Below, piece by piece: positions 43,483 through 53,214 of a stretch of 64,000 nt of DNA. The DNA is from Enterobacter_D sp963521185 (GTDB lineage: Bacteria > Pseudomonadota > Gammaproteobacteria > Enterobacterales > Enterobacteriaceae). The stretch covers positions 62,001-126,000 of the forward strand of contig CAUQTV010000006.1 in NCBI GenBank assembly GCA_963521185.1, in the 5' to 3' direction. Numbering within the stretch: position 1 is the stretch's first letter; each line of letters begins with the position of its first letter. The notes beneath the pieces were generated by a model that ran no database searches, was not told the origin of the DNA, and worked only from the letters and a program-made list of their open reading frames with translations. A program made the position numbers and the translations under genes.

Positions 43483-45195
43483 TTACTCCCAGAAATCGCG
43501 CGCCGGATCGAGCACCGGGCGAATGATGCCCGCGCGCACGGTAAAGTCGCCAAAGCCTTCACCCGCTTCGCGCTCTTTCGACCAGCGTCCTACCAGCTCA
43601 TCAATGGAATCAAGAATTTCAGACTCGTTGATATTTTCGCGGTACATGCGCGGAATACGCGTGCCCATGCGGTTGCCGCCGAGGTGCAGGTTGTAGCGAC
43701 CCGGCGCTTTACCCACCAGACCCAGTTCTGCCAGCAGCGCACGGCCACAGCCGTTCGGGCAGCCGGTAACGCGCAGCACAATGTGCTCGTCGCCAACGCC
43801 GTGTTTTTCCATTATCGCTTCGACTTTATCAACGAAGGACGGCAGGAAACGCTCCGCTTCCGCCATCGCCAGAGGACAGGTTGGAAACGCCACGCAGGCC
43901 ATGGAGTTCTCACGCTGCGGCTTGACCGCATCCATCAGGCCATGTTCACGCGCCAGTTTCTCAATTTTGCTTTTCTGGCTTTCAGGCACCCCAGCGACGA
44001 TCAGGTTCTGGTTCGCGGTCAGGCGGAAATCTCCCTTGTGGATCTTGGCGATCTCCAGCAGACCCGTTTTCAGCGGACGGCCCGGATAATCCAGAATACG
44101 ACCGTTTTCAATAAACAGCGTCAGGTGCCATTTATTGTCGATGCCTTTTACCCAGCCGATGCGATCGCCACGACCGGTGAATTCGTACGGACGAACGGGT
44201 TCAAACGTCATGCCCGCGCGACGTTCAACTTCCGCTTTAAAGGTCTCAACGCCCACGCGCTCCAGCGTGTATTTGGTTTTGGCGTTTTTTCTGTCGGTGC
44301 GGTTGCCCCAGTCGCGCTGGGTGGTCACCACCGCTTCGGCCACCGCCAGCGTGTGCGCAAGCGGCAGGAAACCAAACTCGCTTGCGGTGCGGGCGTAGGT
44401 TTTCTTGTTACCGTGATCGATAGAGAGACCGCCGCCCACCAGCAGGTTAAAACCAATCAGCTTGCCGTTCTCAGCAATGGCGATGAAGTTCATATCGTTG
44501 GCGTGCAGATCGACATCGTTCTGCGGCGGGATCACCACCGTAGTTTTGAATTTACGCGGCAGGTAGGTTGCGCCCAGAATAGGCTCTTCGTCGGTAGTGG
44601 CGACCTTCTCCTGATCGTGCCAGATCTCGGCATAGGCGCGGGTACGCGGCAGCAAATGTTCGGAGAGTTTTTTCGCCCACTCGTACGCTTCCGCGTGAAG
44701 CTGCGACTCTATCGGGTTCGACGTACAGAGCACGTTGCGGTTAACGTCGTTGGCGGTCGCCAGCGCGTCAAGGCCCACTTCGTGCAGCATCTGGTGTGCC
44801 GGTTTCACGTTCTTTTTCAGAATACCGTGGAACTGGAAGGTCTGACGGTTGGTCAGGCGGATGCTGCCGTAAATCGTATTGTTTTCGGCGAATTTGTCGA
44901 TCGACTGCCACTGTTTGGTGGTAATGATCCCACCCGGCAAACGGCAGCGCAGCATCATCGCATGACGCGGCTCCAGCTTCTGCTCAGCACGTTCGGCACG
45001 AATGTCGCGGTCATCCTGCTGATACATCCCGTGGAAACGGATCAGCAGGAAGTTATCACCGTTAAAACCGCCGGTGAGACCTTCGTTCAAATCTTCGGCG
45101 ATGGTGCCGCGCAGGTAGTTGCTTTCAAGCTTCAGGCGCTCGGCGTCGACCAGTTTACCTTCGACCACCAGTGGCCCCGGATGTTTTTCGCTCAT
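43483..45195 (-). CDS. cysI: Sulfite reductase hemoprotein beta-component
   Basis: This 570-residue siroheme and 4Fe-4S enzyme reduces sulfite to sulfide by six electrons. The cluster-binding motifs are ACVAFPTCPLAMAE near residue 431 and VTGCPNGCGRALLAE near residue 480. NGCGR and the two-fold repeated ferredoxin-like domains are intact. The start overlaps the cysJ stop (TAATG). It needs siroheme, so a functional CysG must exist outside this window if the copy upstream of cysD is broken. Confidence 0.98.
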   Translation of the reverse strand: MSEKHPGPLVVEGKLVDAERLKLESNYLRGTIAEDLNEGLTGGFNGDNFLLIRFHGMYQQDDRDIRAERAEQKLEPRHAMMLRCRLPGGIITTKQWQSIDKFAENNTIYGSIRLTNRQTFQFHGILKKNVKPAHQMLHEVGLDALATANDVNRNVLCTSNPIESQLHAEAYEWAKKLSEHLLPRTRAYAEIWHDQEKVATTDEEPILGATYLPRKFKTTVVIPPQNDVDLHANDMNFIAIAENGKLIGFNLLVGGGLSIDHGNKKTYARTASEFGFLPLAHTLAVAEAVVTTQRDWGNRTDRKNAKTKYTLERVGVETFKAEVERRAGMTFEPVRPYEFTGRGDRIGWVKGIDNKWHLTLFIENGRILDYPGRPLKTGLLEIAKIHKGDFRLTANQNLIVAGVPESQKSKIEKLAREHGLMDAVKPQRENSMACVAFPTCPLAMAEAERFLPSFVDKVEAIMEKHGVGDEHIVLRVTGCPNGCGRALLAELGLVGKAPGRYNLHLGGNRMGTRIPRMYRENINESEILDSIDELVGRWSKEREAGEGFGDFTVRAGIIRPVLDPARDFWE

Positions 45196-47003
45196 TAGTA
45201 GACATCTCGCTGATAACGGCGCTCAACGCGCAGCTCACTTAAAAATTCATCCGCCGTTTCGGTATCCATACCACCGAATTCGGCAATCACTTCCAGCAAT
45301 GCCTGCTCGACGTCCCTCGCCATGCGATTGGCGTCGCCGCAGACATAAATGTGGGCACCGTCATTGATCCAGCGCCACACCTCTGCGCCCTGTTCGCGCA
45401 GTTTGTCTTGTACGTATATTTTTTCTTTTTGGTCGCGAGACCAGGCCAGATCGATGCGGTTAACCACGCCCTCTTTGACATAGCGCTGCCACTCAACCTG
45501 ATATAAAAAGTCTTCGGTGAAATGGGGGTTGCCGAAGAACAACCAGTTTTTACCCGCCGCGTCGTCCGCTGCACGCTGCTGCATGAACGCGCGGAACGGA
45601 GCGATGCCGGTGCCTGGGCCAATCATAATGACCGGGGTTTCCGGGTTGGCTGGCAGGCGGAAGTTGTCGTTGTGCTCAATGAACACCCGCACTTCACCCT
45701 CTTCTTCCACGCGATCGGCGAGGAAGCTCGACGCCCCACCCGCACGCGCACGGCCTTCAATCTCAAAGCGCACCGCCCCGACGGTGATATGCACTTCGCT
45801 CTCCACTTCTGCCTGCGATGAGGCAATCGAGTAGAGGCGCGGCGTCAGCGGGCGCAGCAGACCGATTACGGCTTCGGCATCCAGCTGTGCGGGTGAGAAA
45901 CGCACCATATCAACAATCGGCGTGGTGGCCGCATAGTGCTGTAACTTCGCTTTGTCGCCAACCAGCGGCAGCAGGGATTCGCTGCGGGTCAGCGTGGCGT
46001 AGTTTTCCACGATGTTCGCGGTGTTGACCGTCAGCTCAAAATGCCATTGCAGGGCTTCCGCCAGCGGCAGCGTTTTACCGTCAACGCTGACCGGTTCATC
46101 GCCTTTCAGCCACAGCAGTTCAACCAGCTCTTTGACCAGCAGCGGATCGTTCTGATACCACACGCCCAGCGCGTCGCCCGGCTGGTAGCGCAGACCGGAA
46201 TCACCGAGATCGATTTCGAGATGACGCACATCTTTTTCCGAATCGCGCCCGGTGATCTTCTGGTTAACCGATAACGACGCCGTCAGCGGGGCTTCTTTAG
46301 TATAGGGGCTGGAGAAGACTTCATTGACCGCGCCGCTGGCGGTCACCGCAGCCTGCGCCGGGGTCTCTTTTGGCACGCGGGCTTTCAGCACCTCAACCAC
46401 GCGCGCGCGCCATTCGGCGGCGGCAGGCTGGAATTCAACGTCGGCATCCACGCGATCGAGCAGACGCTCAGCGCCCAGCTCATTCAGTTTGCTGTCGAAA
46501 TCTTTCCCCGCCTGGCAGAAGAATTCATACGATGTGTCGCCAAGGCCAAACACGGCGAAGGCCGTGCCGTTAAGCTTCGGCGCTTTTTTGGAAAACAGGA
46601 ACTTATGCAGCGCGACCGCTTCTTCCGGCGCTTCCCCTTCCCCCTGCGTGGAGGCCACTACAACCAGCAGTTTTTCGTTGGCGATTTGTTTGAATTTATA
46701 GTCGCCCGCGTTGACCAGGTTGACGTTAAGCTTCGCGGCGAGCAGATCGTCGCGCAACGCTTCCGCCACGCGACGCGCATTCCCGGTCTGCGATGCAGAA
46801 AGCAGCGTAATGGTCGGCGTTTCCACAGCGGCTGGTGCAGGTGTTGCCTCCCCAGCGCCAGGTTGCTGATTCAGCACGCCCCAAAAATAGCCGGAAACCC
46901 AGGCAAGCTGGGTGGGTGTTAAGTCGGTGGTCGCCGCCTGAAGGCGCGACAGTTGCTCCGGGTTCAGCGGCAGCAACGCGGAAGGTGGGGCCTGTGTCGT
47001 CAT
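45195..47003 (-). CDS. cysJ: Sulfite reductase flavoprotein alpha-component
   Basis: This 602-residue FMN/FAD protein transfers electrons from NADPH to CysI. The N-terminal flavodoxin domain (SASQTGNARRVAEALRDDL near residue 71), the FAD-binding region (RLYSIASSQ near 388) and the NADPH site (GPGTGIAPFRAFMQQR near 462) are present, as is the C-terminal DVY. It is first in cysJIH, which is expected to be CysB-activated. Confidence 0.98.
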   Translation of the reverse strand: MTTQAPPSALLPLNPEQLSRLQAATTDLTPTQLAWVSGYFWGVLNQQPGAGEATPAPAAVETPTITLLSASQTGNARRVAEALRDDLLAAKLNVNLVNAGDYKFKQIANEKLLVVVASTQGEGEAPEEAVALHKFLFSKKAPKLNGTAFAVFGLGDTSYEFFCQAGKDFDSKLNELGAERLLDRVDADVEFQPAAAEWRARVVEVLKARVPKETPAQAAVTASGAVNEVFSSPYTKEAPLTASLSVNQKITGRDSEKDVRHLEIDLGDSGLRYQPGDALGVWYQNDPLLVKELVELLWLKGDEPVSVDGKTLPLAEALQWHFELTVNTANIVENYATLTRSESLLPLVGDKAKLQHYAATTPIVDMVRFSPAQLDAEAVIGLLRPLTPRLYSIASSQAEVESEVHITVGAVRFEIEGRARAGGASSFLADRVEEEGEVRVFIEHNDNFRLPANPETPVIMIGPGTGIAPFRAFMQQRAADDAAGKNWLFFGNPHFTEDFLYQVEWQRYVKEGVVNRIDLAWSRDQKEKIYVQDKLREQGAEVWRWINDGAHIYVCGDANRMARDVEQALLEVIAEFGGMDTETADEFLSELRVERRYQRDVY

Positions 47004-47311
47004 GCGTCGTTATGTTCCAGTAAGCAAAAGCTGTTTTTTTAAGAGGAAAAACAGAACAGAGAGTAAGGTTAACGGCGGGAATAATAACAATTAAAGAAGG
47101 GTTGGAAATAACAAATAACCAAAATGACTAACCTGTTTTAGCTATTGTTGTTAACACTTAAACTGGTTAATTAAAGCCATGAAAACTAAGATAAAAAAGA
47201 AAGATTACCCGGACAGTTTTCTGAGTTATCGCTTTTGCCGGTTTTAGTTAATGCCAAAAAAGGTCAATTCCGGTAGTATGCGGCGGTTTTTAGCCAGTTT
47301 AAGAGTTAACC
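47004..47311. other. Divergent promoter region between cysJ and queD
   Basis: This 308-bp AT-rich region carries the cysJIH promoter leftward and the queD promoter rightward. CysB would be expected to bind here, but its loose site cannot be placed confidently by eye. I looked for a preQ1-type riboswitch before queD and saw none. Confidence 0.5.
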
Positions 47312-47674
47312 ATGTCTACCACGTTGTTCAAAGATTTTACCTTCGAAGCCGCCCACCGTTTGCCGCACGTACCGGAAGGTCATAAATGCGGACGTTTGCA
47401 CGGCCACTCCTTTATGGTTCGCCTGGAGATTACCGGTGAAGTCGACCCGTACACGGGCTGGATCATGGACTTCTCCGAACTGAAGGCGGCGTTCAAGCCG
47501 ACCTACGACCGGTTGGATCACTATTATCTGAACGATATCCCAGGACTGGAAAATCCCACCAGCGAAGTGCTGGCCGCCTGGATCTGGAGTGAAGTGAAGC
47601 CCGTCGTGCCGCTGTTAAGCGCAGTGATGGTGAAAGAGACCTGCACCGCAGGGTGCGTGTATCGCGGCGAATAA
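47312..47674 (+). CDS. queD: 6-carboxy-5,6,7,8-tetrahydropterin synthase
   Basis: This 120-residue enzyme makes the pterin precursor of queuosine. The zinc-binding His are in FEAAHRLPHVP near residue 16 and CGRLHGHSFM near residues 28-34. The catalytic Cys is the one in KCGRLHG. It acts before QueE, encoded nearby on the other strand. Confidence 0.96.
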   Translation: MSTTLFKDFTFEAAHRLPHVPEGHKCGRLHGHSFMVRLEITGEVDPYTGWIMDFSELKAAFKPTYDRLDHYYLNDIPGLENPTSEVLAAWIWSEVKPVVPLLSAVMVKETCTAGCVYRGE

Positions 47675-47706
47675 TAGTAGTAAAACGCCGGGCTACACAT
47701 CGACTG

Positions 47707-47735
47707 TAGGCCCGGTAAGCTTGCGCCACCGGGCG
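47707..47735. repeat. REP element between queD and queE
   Basis: GGCCCGGTAAGCTTGCGCCA followed by CCGGGC is a REP palindrome in the convergent gap of queD and queE. Confidence 0.65.
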
Positions 47736-47740
47736 GTTGG

Positions 47741-48412
47741 TCAGGCGATATTCAGATATTTGTGTGTCTGCATCGACAGCCGCCAGTTGCGGGCGATACA
47801 GGTTTCGATGCACAAACGCGTCGCGTCTTCTTTCTGACTGATCGGTTGCAGCGCAATGACGCGCTGTTTGTCGTCGTGCAACCCCGCCAGCAGCTCATCT
47901 AGCGCCTCGATATCTCGCATACGCCCCACCGGATGTTTGATCTCATCGGCGCGCTCCATCGCCTGGGACAGCACATCGTAACCGCCGCGCATGTTGACCT
48001 TCGGTGATACCGTCACCCAGGTGCTGTGCGAGGTGCGCACCTCATGCGTGCCGCTGGTTTCAATCTGACAGCTAAAGCCGTTTTTCTCGAACAGCGACGT
48101 CATGGGGATAAGATCGTGAATACAGGGTTCGCCGCCGGTGATCACAATGTGGCGCGCGGTGTAGCCCTGACGCTGGATCACCGCCAGCAGATCTTCTGCG
48201 CTCGCCGCGCCCCATTTGTCACTCTCTTTGGTTTTGGCCACAATCGTGTAAAGCGACACTTCCCGGTCGGAGAGCTTGTCCCACGTGTGTTTGGTGTCGC
48301 ACCAGGCACAGCCAACCGGGCATCCCTGCAATCGAATAAAAATGGCAGGCACGCCGGTAAAGTAACCCTCGCCTTGCAGGGTCTGGAACATCTCATTAAT
48401 CGGGTACTGCAT
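47741..48412 (-). CDS. queE: 7-carboxy-7-deazaguanine synthase
   Basis: This 223-residue radical SAM enzyme converts carboxytetrahydropterin to CDG in queuosine synthesis. The iron-sulfur motif is the family's C-x(3)-C-x(2)-C, seen in GCPVGCAWCDTKHTW near residue 31, and the SAM-binding ITGGEPCIHD lies near residue 93. The start MQYPINEMFQTLQGEG at 48412 matches E. coli; an ATG two codons upstream also exists. Confidence 0.95.
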   Translation of the reverse strand: MQYPINEMFQTLQGEGYFTGVPAIFIRLQGCPVGCAWCDTKHTWDKLSDREVSLYTIVAKTKESDKWGAASAEDLLAVIQRQGYTARHIVITGGEPCIHDLIPMTSLFEKNGFSCQIETSGTHEVRTSHSTWVTVSPKVNMRGGYDVLSQAMERADEIKHPVGRMRDIEALDELLAGLHDDKQRVIALQPISQKEDATRLCIETCIARNWRLSMQTHKYLNIA

Positions 48413-48466
48413 ACTCATCTCTGTTTAGCGTCTAAACCGTAAGTATCGCAGATCCTGCGCGTGCGA

Positions 48467-49174
48467 TCATGTGCCATTCGCGCCGTGCGCATTTATCGCT
48501 GCCGCAAAGCGCGCGGTGATCTGCGCAGGCCGGGTGATGGCACCGCCCACCACCACCGCGTGCGCACCGAGTGCAAGGCAGCGCGCGGCCAGCTCCGGCG
48601 TCTCGACGTTGCCCTCGGCGATCACCGGGATCGTCGAAACGGCCAGCACGGCTTTCAGAAAATGCAGATCGTTTTCCGGTAATTTGTGCCCTGCCGACTG
48701 CGCCGTGTAGCCATAAAGCGTGGTGCCGAGGCAGTCAAAGCCCAGTTCGCAGGCGATGCAGGCGTCGTCCAGGCTTGCAATATCCGCCATCAGTAACACC
48801 TGCGGATAGCGACGGCGGATTGCGCTAACCTGTTCCGCCAGCGTGTCGCCGCCAGGGCGCGGACGCTGGGTGGCATCGAGCGCGATCATCTCCGGCTGCG
48901 CGGTCATCAGCTCATCAATCTCTCGCAGCGTGGCGGTGATAAACACCTCGCTGTCCGGATAGTCACGCTTGATGATGCCGATCACCGGCAAATCCACCTG
49001 CTCTTTAATGGCGACGATGTCCACCACGCTGTTGGCGCGGATGCCCGCAGCCCCGCCCTGTGCGGCGGCGAGCGCCATGCGCGACATGATAAACGCGCTG
49101 TGCAAAGGTTCGTCTGCCAGCGCCTGACAGGAGACCACCAGCGTGTTTTTAATCTGCTCTAACATCGAATTCAT
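48467..49174 (-). CDS. nanE: N-acetylmannosamine-6-phosphate 2-epimerase
   Basis: This 235-residue TIM-barrel enzyme converts ManNAc-6-P to GlcNAc-6-P. NanE marks are LVVSCQALADEPL near residue 13, GIIKRDYPDSEVFIT near 65 (with the catalytic Lys), ALDATQRPRP near 97 and the C-terminal VVVGGAITRP. The start overlaps the PTS stop (ATGA), so the epimerase is coupled to the transporter. The full sialic acid genes are not beside it, which suggests use of imported ManNAc. Confidence 0.9.
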   Translation of the reverse strand: MNSMLEQIKNTLVVSCQALADEPLHSAFIMSRMALAAAQGGAAGIRANSVVDIVAIKEQVDLPVIGIIKRDYPDSEVFITATLREIDELMTAQPEMIALDATQRPRPGGDTLAEQVSAIRRRYPQVLLMADIASLDDACIACELGFDCLGTTLYGYTAQSAGHKLPENDLHFLKAVLAVSTIPVIAEGNVETPELAARCLALGAHAVVVGGAITRPAQITARFAAAINAHGANGT

Positions 49175-50727
49175 AGTCCTAACATCTCTTCCATTTCGTT
49201 TTTGATAATCGTCACGTGCGGCCCGTAAATCACCTGCACGCCGTTGCCGCGCACGATCACACCGCGTGCCCCCGTCGCTTTCAGCGCGGCTTCGTCAACG
49301 TGGCTGCCCTCTTTAACGGTGATGCGTAACCGCGTGGCGCAGCAGTCAACGTCGTTAAGATTTTCACGCCCGCCAAGCCCGGCCACGATGGCCTGCGCGC
49401 GCTCACTGCCGCTCACCGCCGCCACGTCAAGCTGCTCTTTCTCCCGGCCAGGCGTGAGGAAATCAAAGCGGACGATCAGATAACGGAACGTGAAGTAGTA
49501 GAGGAAGAACCACGGGATCCCAACCATCGGCACGTACAGCCAGTGCGTTTTCGCCTCGCCCTGTAGGACGCCGAACAGAATGAAATCAATGAAACCGCCG
49601 GAGAACGTCTGCCCGATGGTGATGTGCAGAATGTGCGCCAGCATGAAGGCCAGGCCGTCAAAGAAGGCGTGAATGACATACAGCACGGGTGCGACAAACA
49701 GGAACGAGAACTCAATCGGCTCGGTGATCCCGGTCAGGAACGACGTCAGCGCCGCCGAGAGTAACAGCCCCGCCACGCGCTTTTTGTTGGCAGGCGCGGC
49801 GGTGTGGTACATCGCCAGACAGGCACCAATCAGGCCAAACATCATGGTGATAAAGCGACCGGACATAAAGCGCGAGGTGCCCACGTAAAACTGCTGCGTT
49901 GCCGGATCGGCGAGCTGGGCGAAGAAGATACGCTGCGTGCCTTCAACCAGTTGGCCGTTGACGATTTCACTGCCGCCAAGCGCGGTGGTCCAGAACGGCA
50001 AATAGAAGATGTGGTGCAGTCCGAACGGGCCAAGCATGCGCAGGATAAAACCGTAAAGCAGCGTGCCGAGATAACCGGTGGCATCCACCAGACCGCCTAA
50101 GCCAAAAATGACCTTTTGGAAATGCGGCCAGACGACGGTCATCACCGCGCCAACGAGGATCGCCGCCAGCGAGCTGATGATCGGCACAAAGCGCGAACCG
50201 CCAAAGAAACCGAGAAACTGCGGCAGCGCGATTTTGTTAAAGCGCTGATGCAGCATGCAGGTGACAAGGCCAATCACTACGCCGCCAAAGACGCCGGTTT
50301 CCAGCGTCTGAATACCGAGCGTCACGCCCTGCCCCACCGCACCGGGATTGGTGGCCGCCAGTTGCCCGCTTAACGTCAGCAGCGCATTGATGGTGGCATT
50401 CATCACCAGAAACGCCAGCAGTGCCGCCAGGCCGACGGTGCCCTTATCGGTTTTGGCTAATCCCACCGCGACGCCAACGGCAAACAGCACCGAGAGGTTG
50501 GCGAAGACAATCGCGCCGGCGCTGCTCATGATGGTGAATATCGCCTGGAGCCAGGTGACATTCAGGAACGGATACGCGGTGAGCGTGTTGGGGTTGGAGA
50601 GCGCCCCGCCAATGCCCAGCAAAAGACCGGCCGCGGGCAATACCGCAATCGGCAGCATAAAGGATTTACCAAACCGCTGTGCTTTTTCGAACCAGACCCC
50701 GGAAGAGGCACCGCTGAACATTGACAT
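49171..50727 (-). CDS. PTS transporter EIIBC, glucose/N-acetylhexosamine family
   Basis: This 518-residue protein has an EIIC domain with about ten helices (start FGKSFMLPIAVLPAAGLLLGIGG; GITEPIEFSFLFVAPVLY near residue 345) and a C-terminal EIIB domain whose phosphorylated Cys is in DVDCCATRLRITV near residue 455. No EIIA is fused or adjacent, so Crr would supply phosphate. Linked to NanE and an RpiR regulator, the likely substrate is N-acetylmannosamine, by inference. The ATG at 50727 fits the family; longer frames add unrelated residues. Confidence 0.87.
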   Translation of the reverse strand: MSMFSGASSGVWFEKAQRFGKSFMLPIAVLPAAGLLLGIGGALSNPNTLTAYPFLNVTWLQAIFTIMSSAGAIVFANLSVLFAVGVAVGLAKTDKGTVGLAALLAFLVMNATINALLTLSGQLAATNPGAVGQGVTLGIQTLETGVFGGVVIGLVTCMLHQRFNKIALPQFLGFFGGSRFVPIISSLAAILVGAVMTVVWPHFQKVIFGLGGLVDATGYLGTLLYGFILRMLGPFGLHHIFYLPFWTTALGGSEIVNGQLVEGTQRIFFAQLADPATQQFYVGTSRFMSGRFITMMFGLIGACLAMYHTAAPANKKRVAGLLLSAALTSFLTGITEPIEFSFLFVAPVLYVIHAFFDGLAFMLAHILHITIGQTFSGGFIDFILFGVLQGEAKTHWLYVPMVGIPWFFLYYFTFRYLIVRFDFLTPGREKEQLDVAAVSGSERAQAIVAGLGGRENLNDVDCCATRLRITVKEGSHVDEAALKATGARGVIVRGNGVQVIYGPHVTIIKNEMEEMLGL

Positions 50728-50908
50728 AAATTTTCTACCTGCGCTGAGTTGATGAAAATTTTTACCACACATATTTTAATTAATGAAAATTACCATCAAA
50801 AAAGCGGAGGTTGATCATACTTTTTTAAAATGACTGGTCAGCCGCCCCCGGTTTCCGCCACACTATCTCCCCCACCACATGAGCGATAACGGCGTGAAGG
50901 ATTGTGCA

Positions 50909-51733
50909 ATGTCTGAGAATGAAAACGTGCTGCTCCGGCTGCGACAGGGTTTATCGGGCTACAGCCCAACGCAGCAAAAGCTGGCAGAATTTGTGCTCGC
51001 CGGGCCACAGCGCGTGCTGTATCAGACCATTACGGAACTGGCGCGCGAGAGCGAAACCAGCGAGGCCAGCGTGACGCGCTTGTGCCGCACGCTGGGTTGC
51101 AAAGGCTATACCGAATTTAAAATGGCGCTGGCGCTCGACGTACAGCGCTCGGAAGCCCCTCGCGAATCGGGCGATGAGATTGACGCGCTGGTGGAAGAGT
51201 CAGTGCAGGCGCTGCGGGATACCGCCAAACTGCTCGATCGCGATGTGCTGGAGCAGGCGGCGCGGCTGTTGCATCAGGCCCGCACGGTACAGATTTACGG
51301 CGTGGCGGCCAGCGCCATTGTGGGGGATTACCTGCACTACAAACTGCTGCGGCTGGGCAAAACCGCGCAGCAGTTTAGCGACATGCACCGGGCGGCGATG
51401 AACGCCACCACGCTCGGCACGGATGAACTGGTGATTGCGATTTCAAGCTCTGGCTCTACGCGGGATTTGCTGCACGTGGTGAAGCTGGCGCGCAAGCGCG
51501 GCGCAAAGGTGCTGGCGCTGAGCAACACCCCACGCAGTCCACTGGCTTCCATTAGCGATCTGCTGCTGGTGGCCGCGAAGCCGGAAAGCCCGCTCAGCGC
51601 CGGGGCGCTGAATGCCAAAGTGGGGGCAATGCTGTTAGTCGAGTTGCTCATCACGTCGCTGATGGCGCATGACGAGCGTTACAGCAACACCAGCCAGCAA
51701 ACCGCCAGTGCCACGCTACCGTTACTGTTATAG
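50909..51733 (+). CDS. RpiR-family transcriptional regulator
   Basis: This 274-residue regulator has an N-terminal helix-turn-helix (residues 5-75, with ESETSEASVTRLCRTLGCKGYTEF) and a C-terminal SIS sugar-phosphate binding domain (VQIYGVAASAIVGDYLHYKL near 130; ISSSGSTRDLL near 177). It is divergent from the PTS-nanE operon and probably represses it until an amino-sugar phosphate binds. The ATG at 50909 follows AAGGA; an in-frame ATG at 50879 lacks a good ribosome site. Confidence 0.87.
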   Translation: MSENENVLLRLRQGLSGYSPTQQKLAEFVLAGPQRVLYQTITELARESETSEASVTRLCRTLGCKGYTEFKMALALDVQRSEAPRESGDEIDALVEESVQALRDTAKLLDRDVLEQAARLLHQARTVQIYGVAASAIVGDYLHYKLLRLGKTAQQFSDMHRAAMNATTLGTDELVIAISSSGSTRDLLHVVKLARKRGAKVLALSNTPRSPLASISDLLLVAAKPESPLSAGALNAKVGAMLLVELLITSLMAHDERYSNTSQQTASATLPLLL

Positions 51734-51744
51734 CTGAAAGTCAG

Positions 51745-51780
51745 CCCTGTAGGCCCGCGCAAGCGAAGCGCCGCCGGGCA
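51745..51780. repeat. REP element after the RpiR gene
   Basis: CCTGTAGGCCCGCGCAAGCG and the following GCGCCGCCGGGCA form a REP unit between the RpiR stop and the shared terminator. Confidence 0.65.
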
Positions 51781-51786
51781 TTGAAA

Positions 51787-51814
51787 TAAAAAAACCCGCC
51801 AAAGCGGGTTTTTT
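51787..51814. terminator. Bidirectional terminator between RpiR gene and eno
   Basis: AACCCGC and GCGGGTT pair around CAAA, flanked by A and T runs on both sides, so it ends eno on the minus strand and the RpiR gene on the plus strand. Confidence 0.9.
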
Positions 51815-51837
51815 CTTAAGAGCAAAGCGTCAGGGGA

Positions 51838-53136
51838 TTATGCCTGGCCTTTGATCTCTTTACGACCATTGTACGGAGCGCGTTCGCCCAGTGCTTCTTC
51901 GATACGAATCAGCTGGTTGTATTTAGCAACGCGGTCAGAACGGCTCATAGAACCGGTTTTGATCTGGCCTGCAGCGGTACCCACAGCCAGGTCGGCAATG
52001 GTCGCGTCTTCAGTTTCGCCAGAACGGTGAGAGATAACCGCGGTGTAGCCAGCGTCTTTCGCCATTTTGATCGCAGCCAGAGTTTCGGTCAGAGAACCGA
52101 TCTGGTTGAATTTGATCAGGATGGAGTTAACGATGCCTTTTTCGATGCCTTCTTTCAGGATCTTGGTGTTGGTTACGAACAGATCGTCACCAACCAGCTG
52201 GATTTTGTCGCCCAGCACTTTGGTCTGGTATGCGAAACCAGTCCAGTCAGATTCGTCCAGACCATCTTCGATGGAAACGATCGGATACTGTTTAGTCAGA
52301 TCTTCCAGGAAGTGGGTGAATTCTTCAGAGGTGAACGCTTTGTTGCCTTCGCCAGCCAGAACGTATTTGCCGTCTTTGTAGAATTCAGACGCTGCACAGT
52401 CCATCGCCAGGGTGATGTCAGTGCCAAGCTCGTAGCCTGCTGCTTTCACTGCTTCAGCGATAACAGCCAGTGCTTCTGCGTTGGAACCCAGGTTCGGCGC
52501 GTAGCCGCCTTCGTCACCAACAGCCGTGCCCATACCTTTGGATTTCAGCACTTTCGCCAGGGTGTGGAACACTTCAGAACCCATACGGATCGCTTCTTTC
52601 AGGGATTTCGCGCCAACTGGCTGAATCATGAATTCCTGAATATCAACGTTGTTATCCGCGTGCTCGCCACCGTTGATGATGTTCATCATCGGAACCGGCA
52701 TGGAGTATTTGCCTGGGGTGCCGTTCAGTTCAGCGATGTGTTCGTACAGCGGCTGACCTTTAGAGGCTGCTGCTGCTTTGGCGTTAGCCAAAGACACCGC
52801 CAGAATGGCGTTAGCACCGAAGTTAGATTTGTTTTCAGTACCGTCCAGGTCGATCATGATTTTATCGATACCAGCCTGGTCTTTGGCATCTTTGCCAAGG
52901 ATTGCCTGAGCGATCGGGCCGTTAACCGCGCCAACAGCTTTGGTTACGCCTTTACCCAGGAAACGGGATTTGTCGCCATCGCGCAGTTCCAGCGCTTCGC
53001 GGGAACCAGTAGAAGCACCTGACGGGGCAGCAGCCATACCGACGAAACCACCTTCCAGGTGTACTTCGGCTTCAACAGTCGGGTTACCACGGGAGTCGAT
53101 GATTTCACGACCGATGACTTTAACGATTTTGGACAT
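51838..53136 (-). CDS. eno: Enolase
   Basis: This 432-residue glycolytic enzyme converts 2-phosphoglycerate to PEP and is also a structural part of the RNA degradosome. The start MSKIVKVIGREIIDSRGNPT and the signature ILIKFNQIGSLTET near residue 337 are intact; the catalytic Lys is the one in LIKFNQ. The longer frame upstream is not used. The gene is downstream of pyrG, as in E. coli. Confidence 0.99.
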   Translation of the reverse strand: MSKIVKVIGREIIDSRGNPTVEAEVHLEGGFVGMAAAPSGASTGSREALELRDGDKSRFLGKGVTKAVGAVNGPIAQAILGKDAKDQAGIDKIMIDLDGTENKSNFGANAILAVSLANAKAAAASKGQPLYEHIAELNGTPGKYSMPVPMMNIINGGEHADNNVDIQEFMIQPVGAKSLKEAIRMGSEVFHTLAKVLKSKGMGTAVGDEGGYAPNLGSNAEALAVIAEAVKAAGYELGTDITLAMDCAASEFYKDGKYVLAGEGNKAFTSEEFTHFLEDLTKQYPIVSIEDGLDESDWTGFAYQTKVLGDKIQLVGDDLFVTNTKILKEGIEKGIVNSILIKFNQIGSLTETLAAIKMAKDAGYTAVISHRSGETEDATIADLAVGTAAGQIKTGSMSRSDRVAKYNQLIRIEEALGERAPYNGRKEIKGQA

Positions 53137-53214
53137 TAGGATTTCCTCAGTACAAGTTAAACTAAAACTCCAGACAAACAATGCACCCGGAAGGGTGCAT
53201 TGCCGTTCTAACGC

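Noticed and set aside
43684..45198. 504-codon ORF opposite cysI, and similar long ORFs opposite cysD (27474-28481) and eno (52027-53022)
   Set aside because: Antisense shadows of conserved genes with GC-rich third positions; products match nothing I know and lack ribosome sites.
47004..47311. preQ1 riboswitch upstream of queD
   Set aside because: No compact C-rich hairpin with the A-rich tail typical of preQ1 aptamers was seen.
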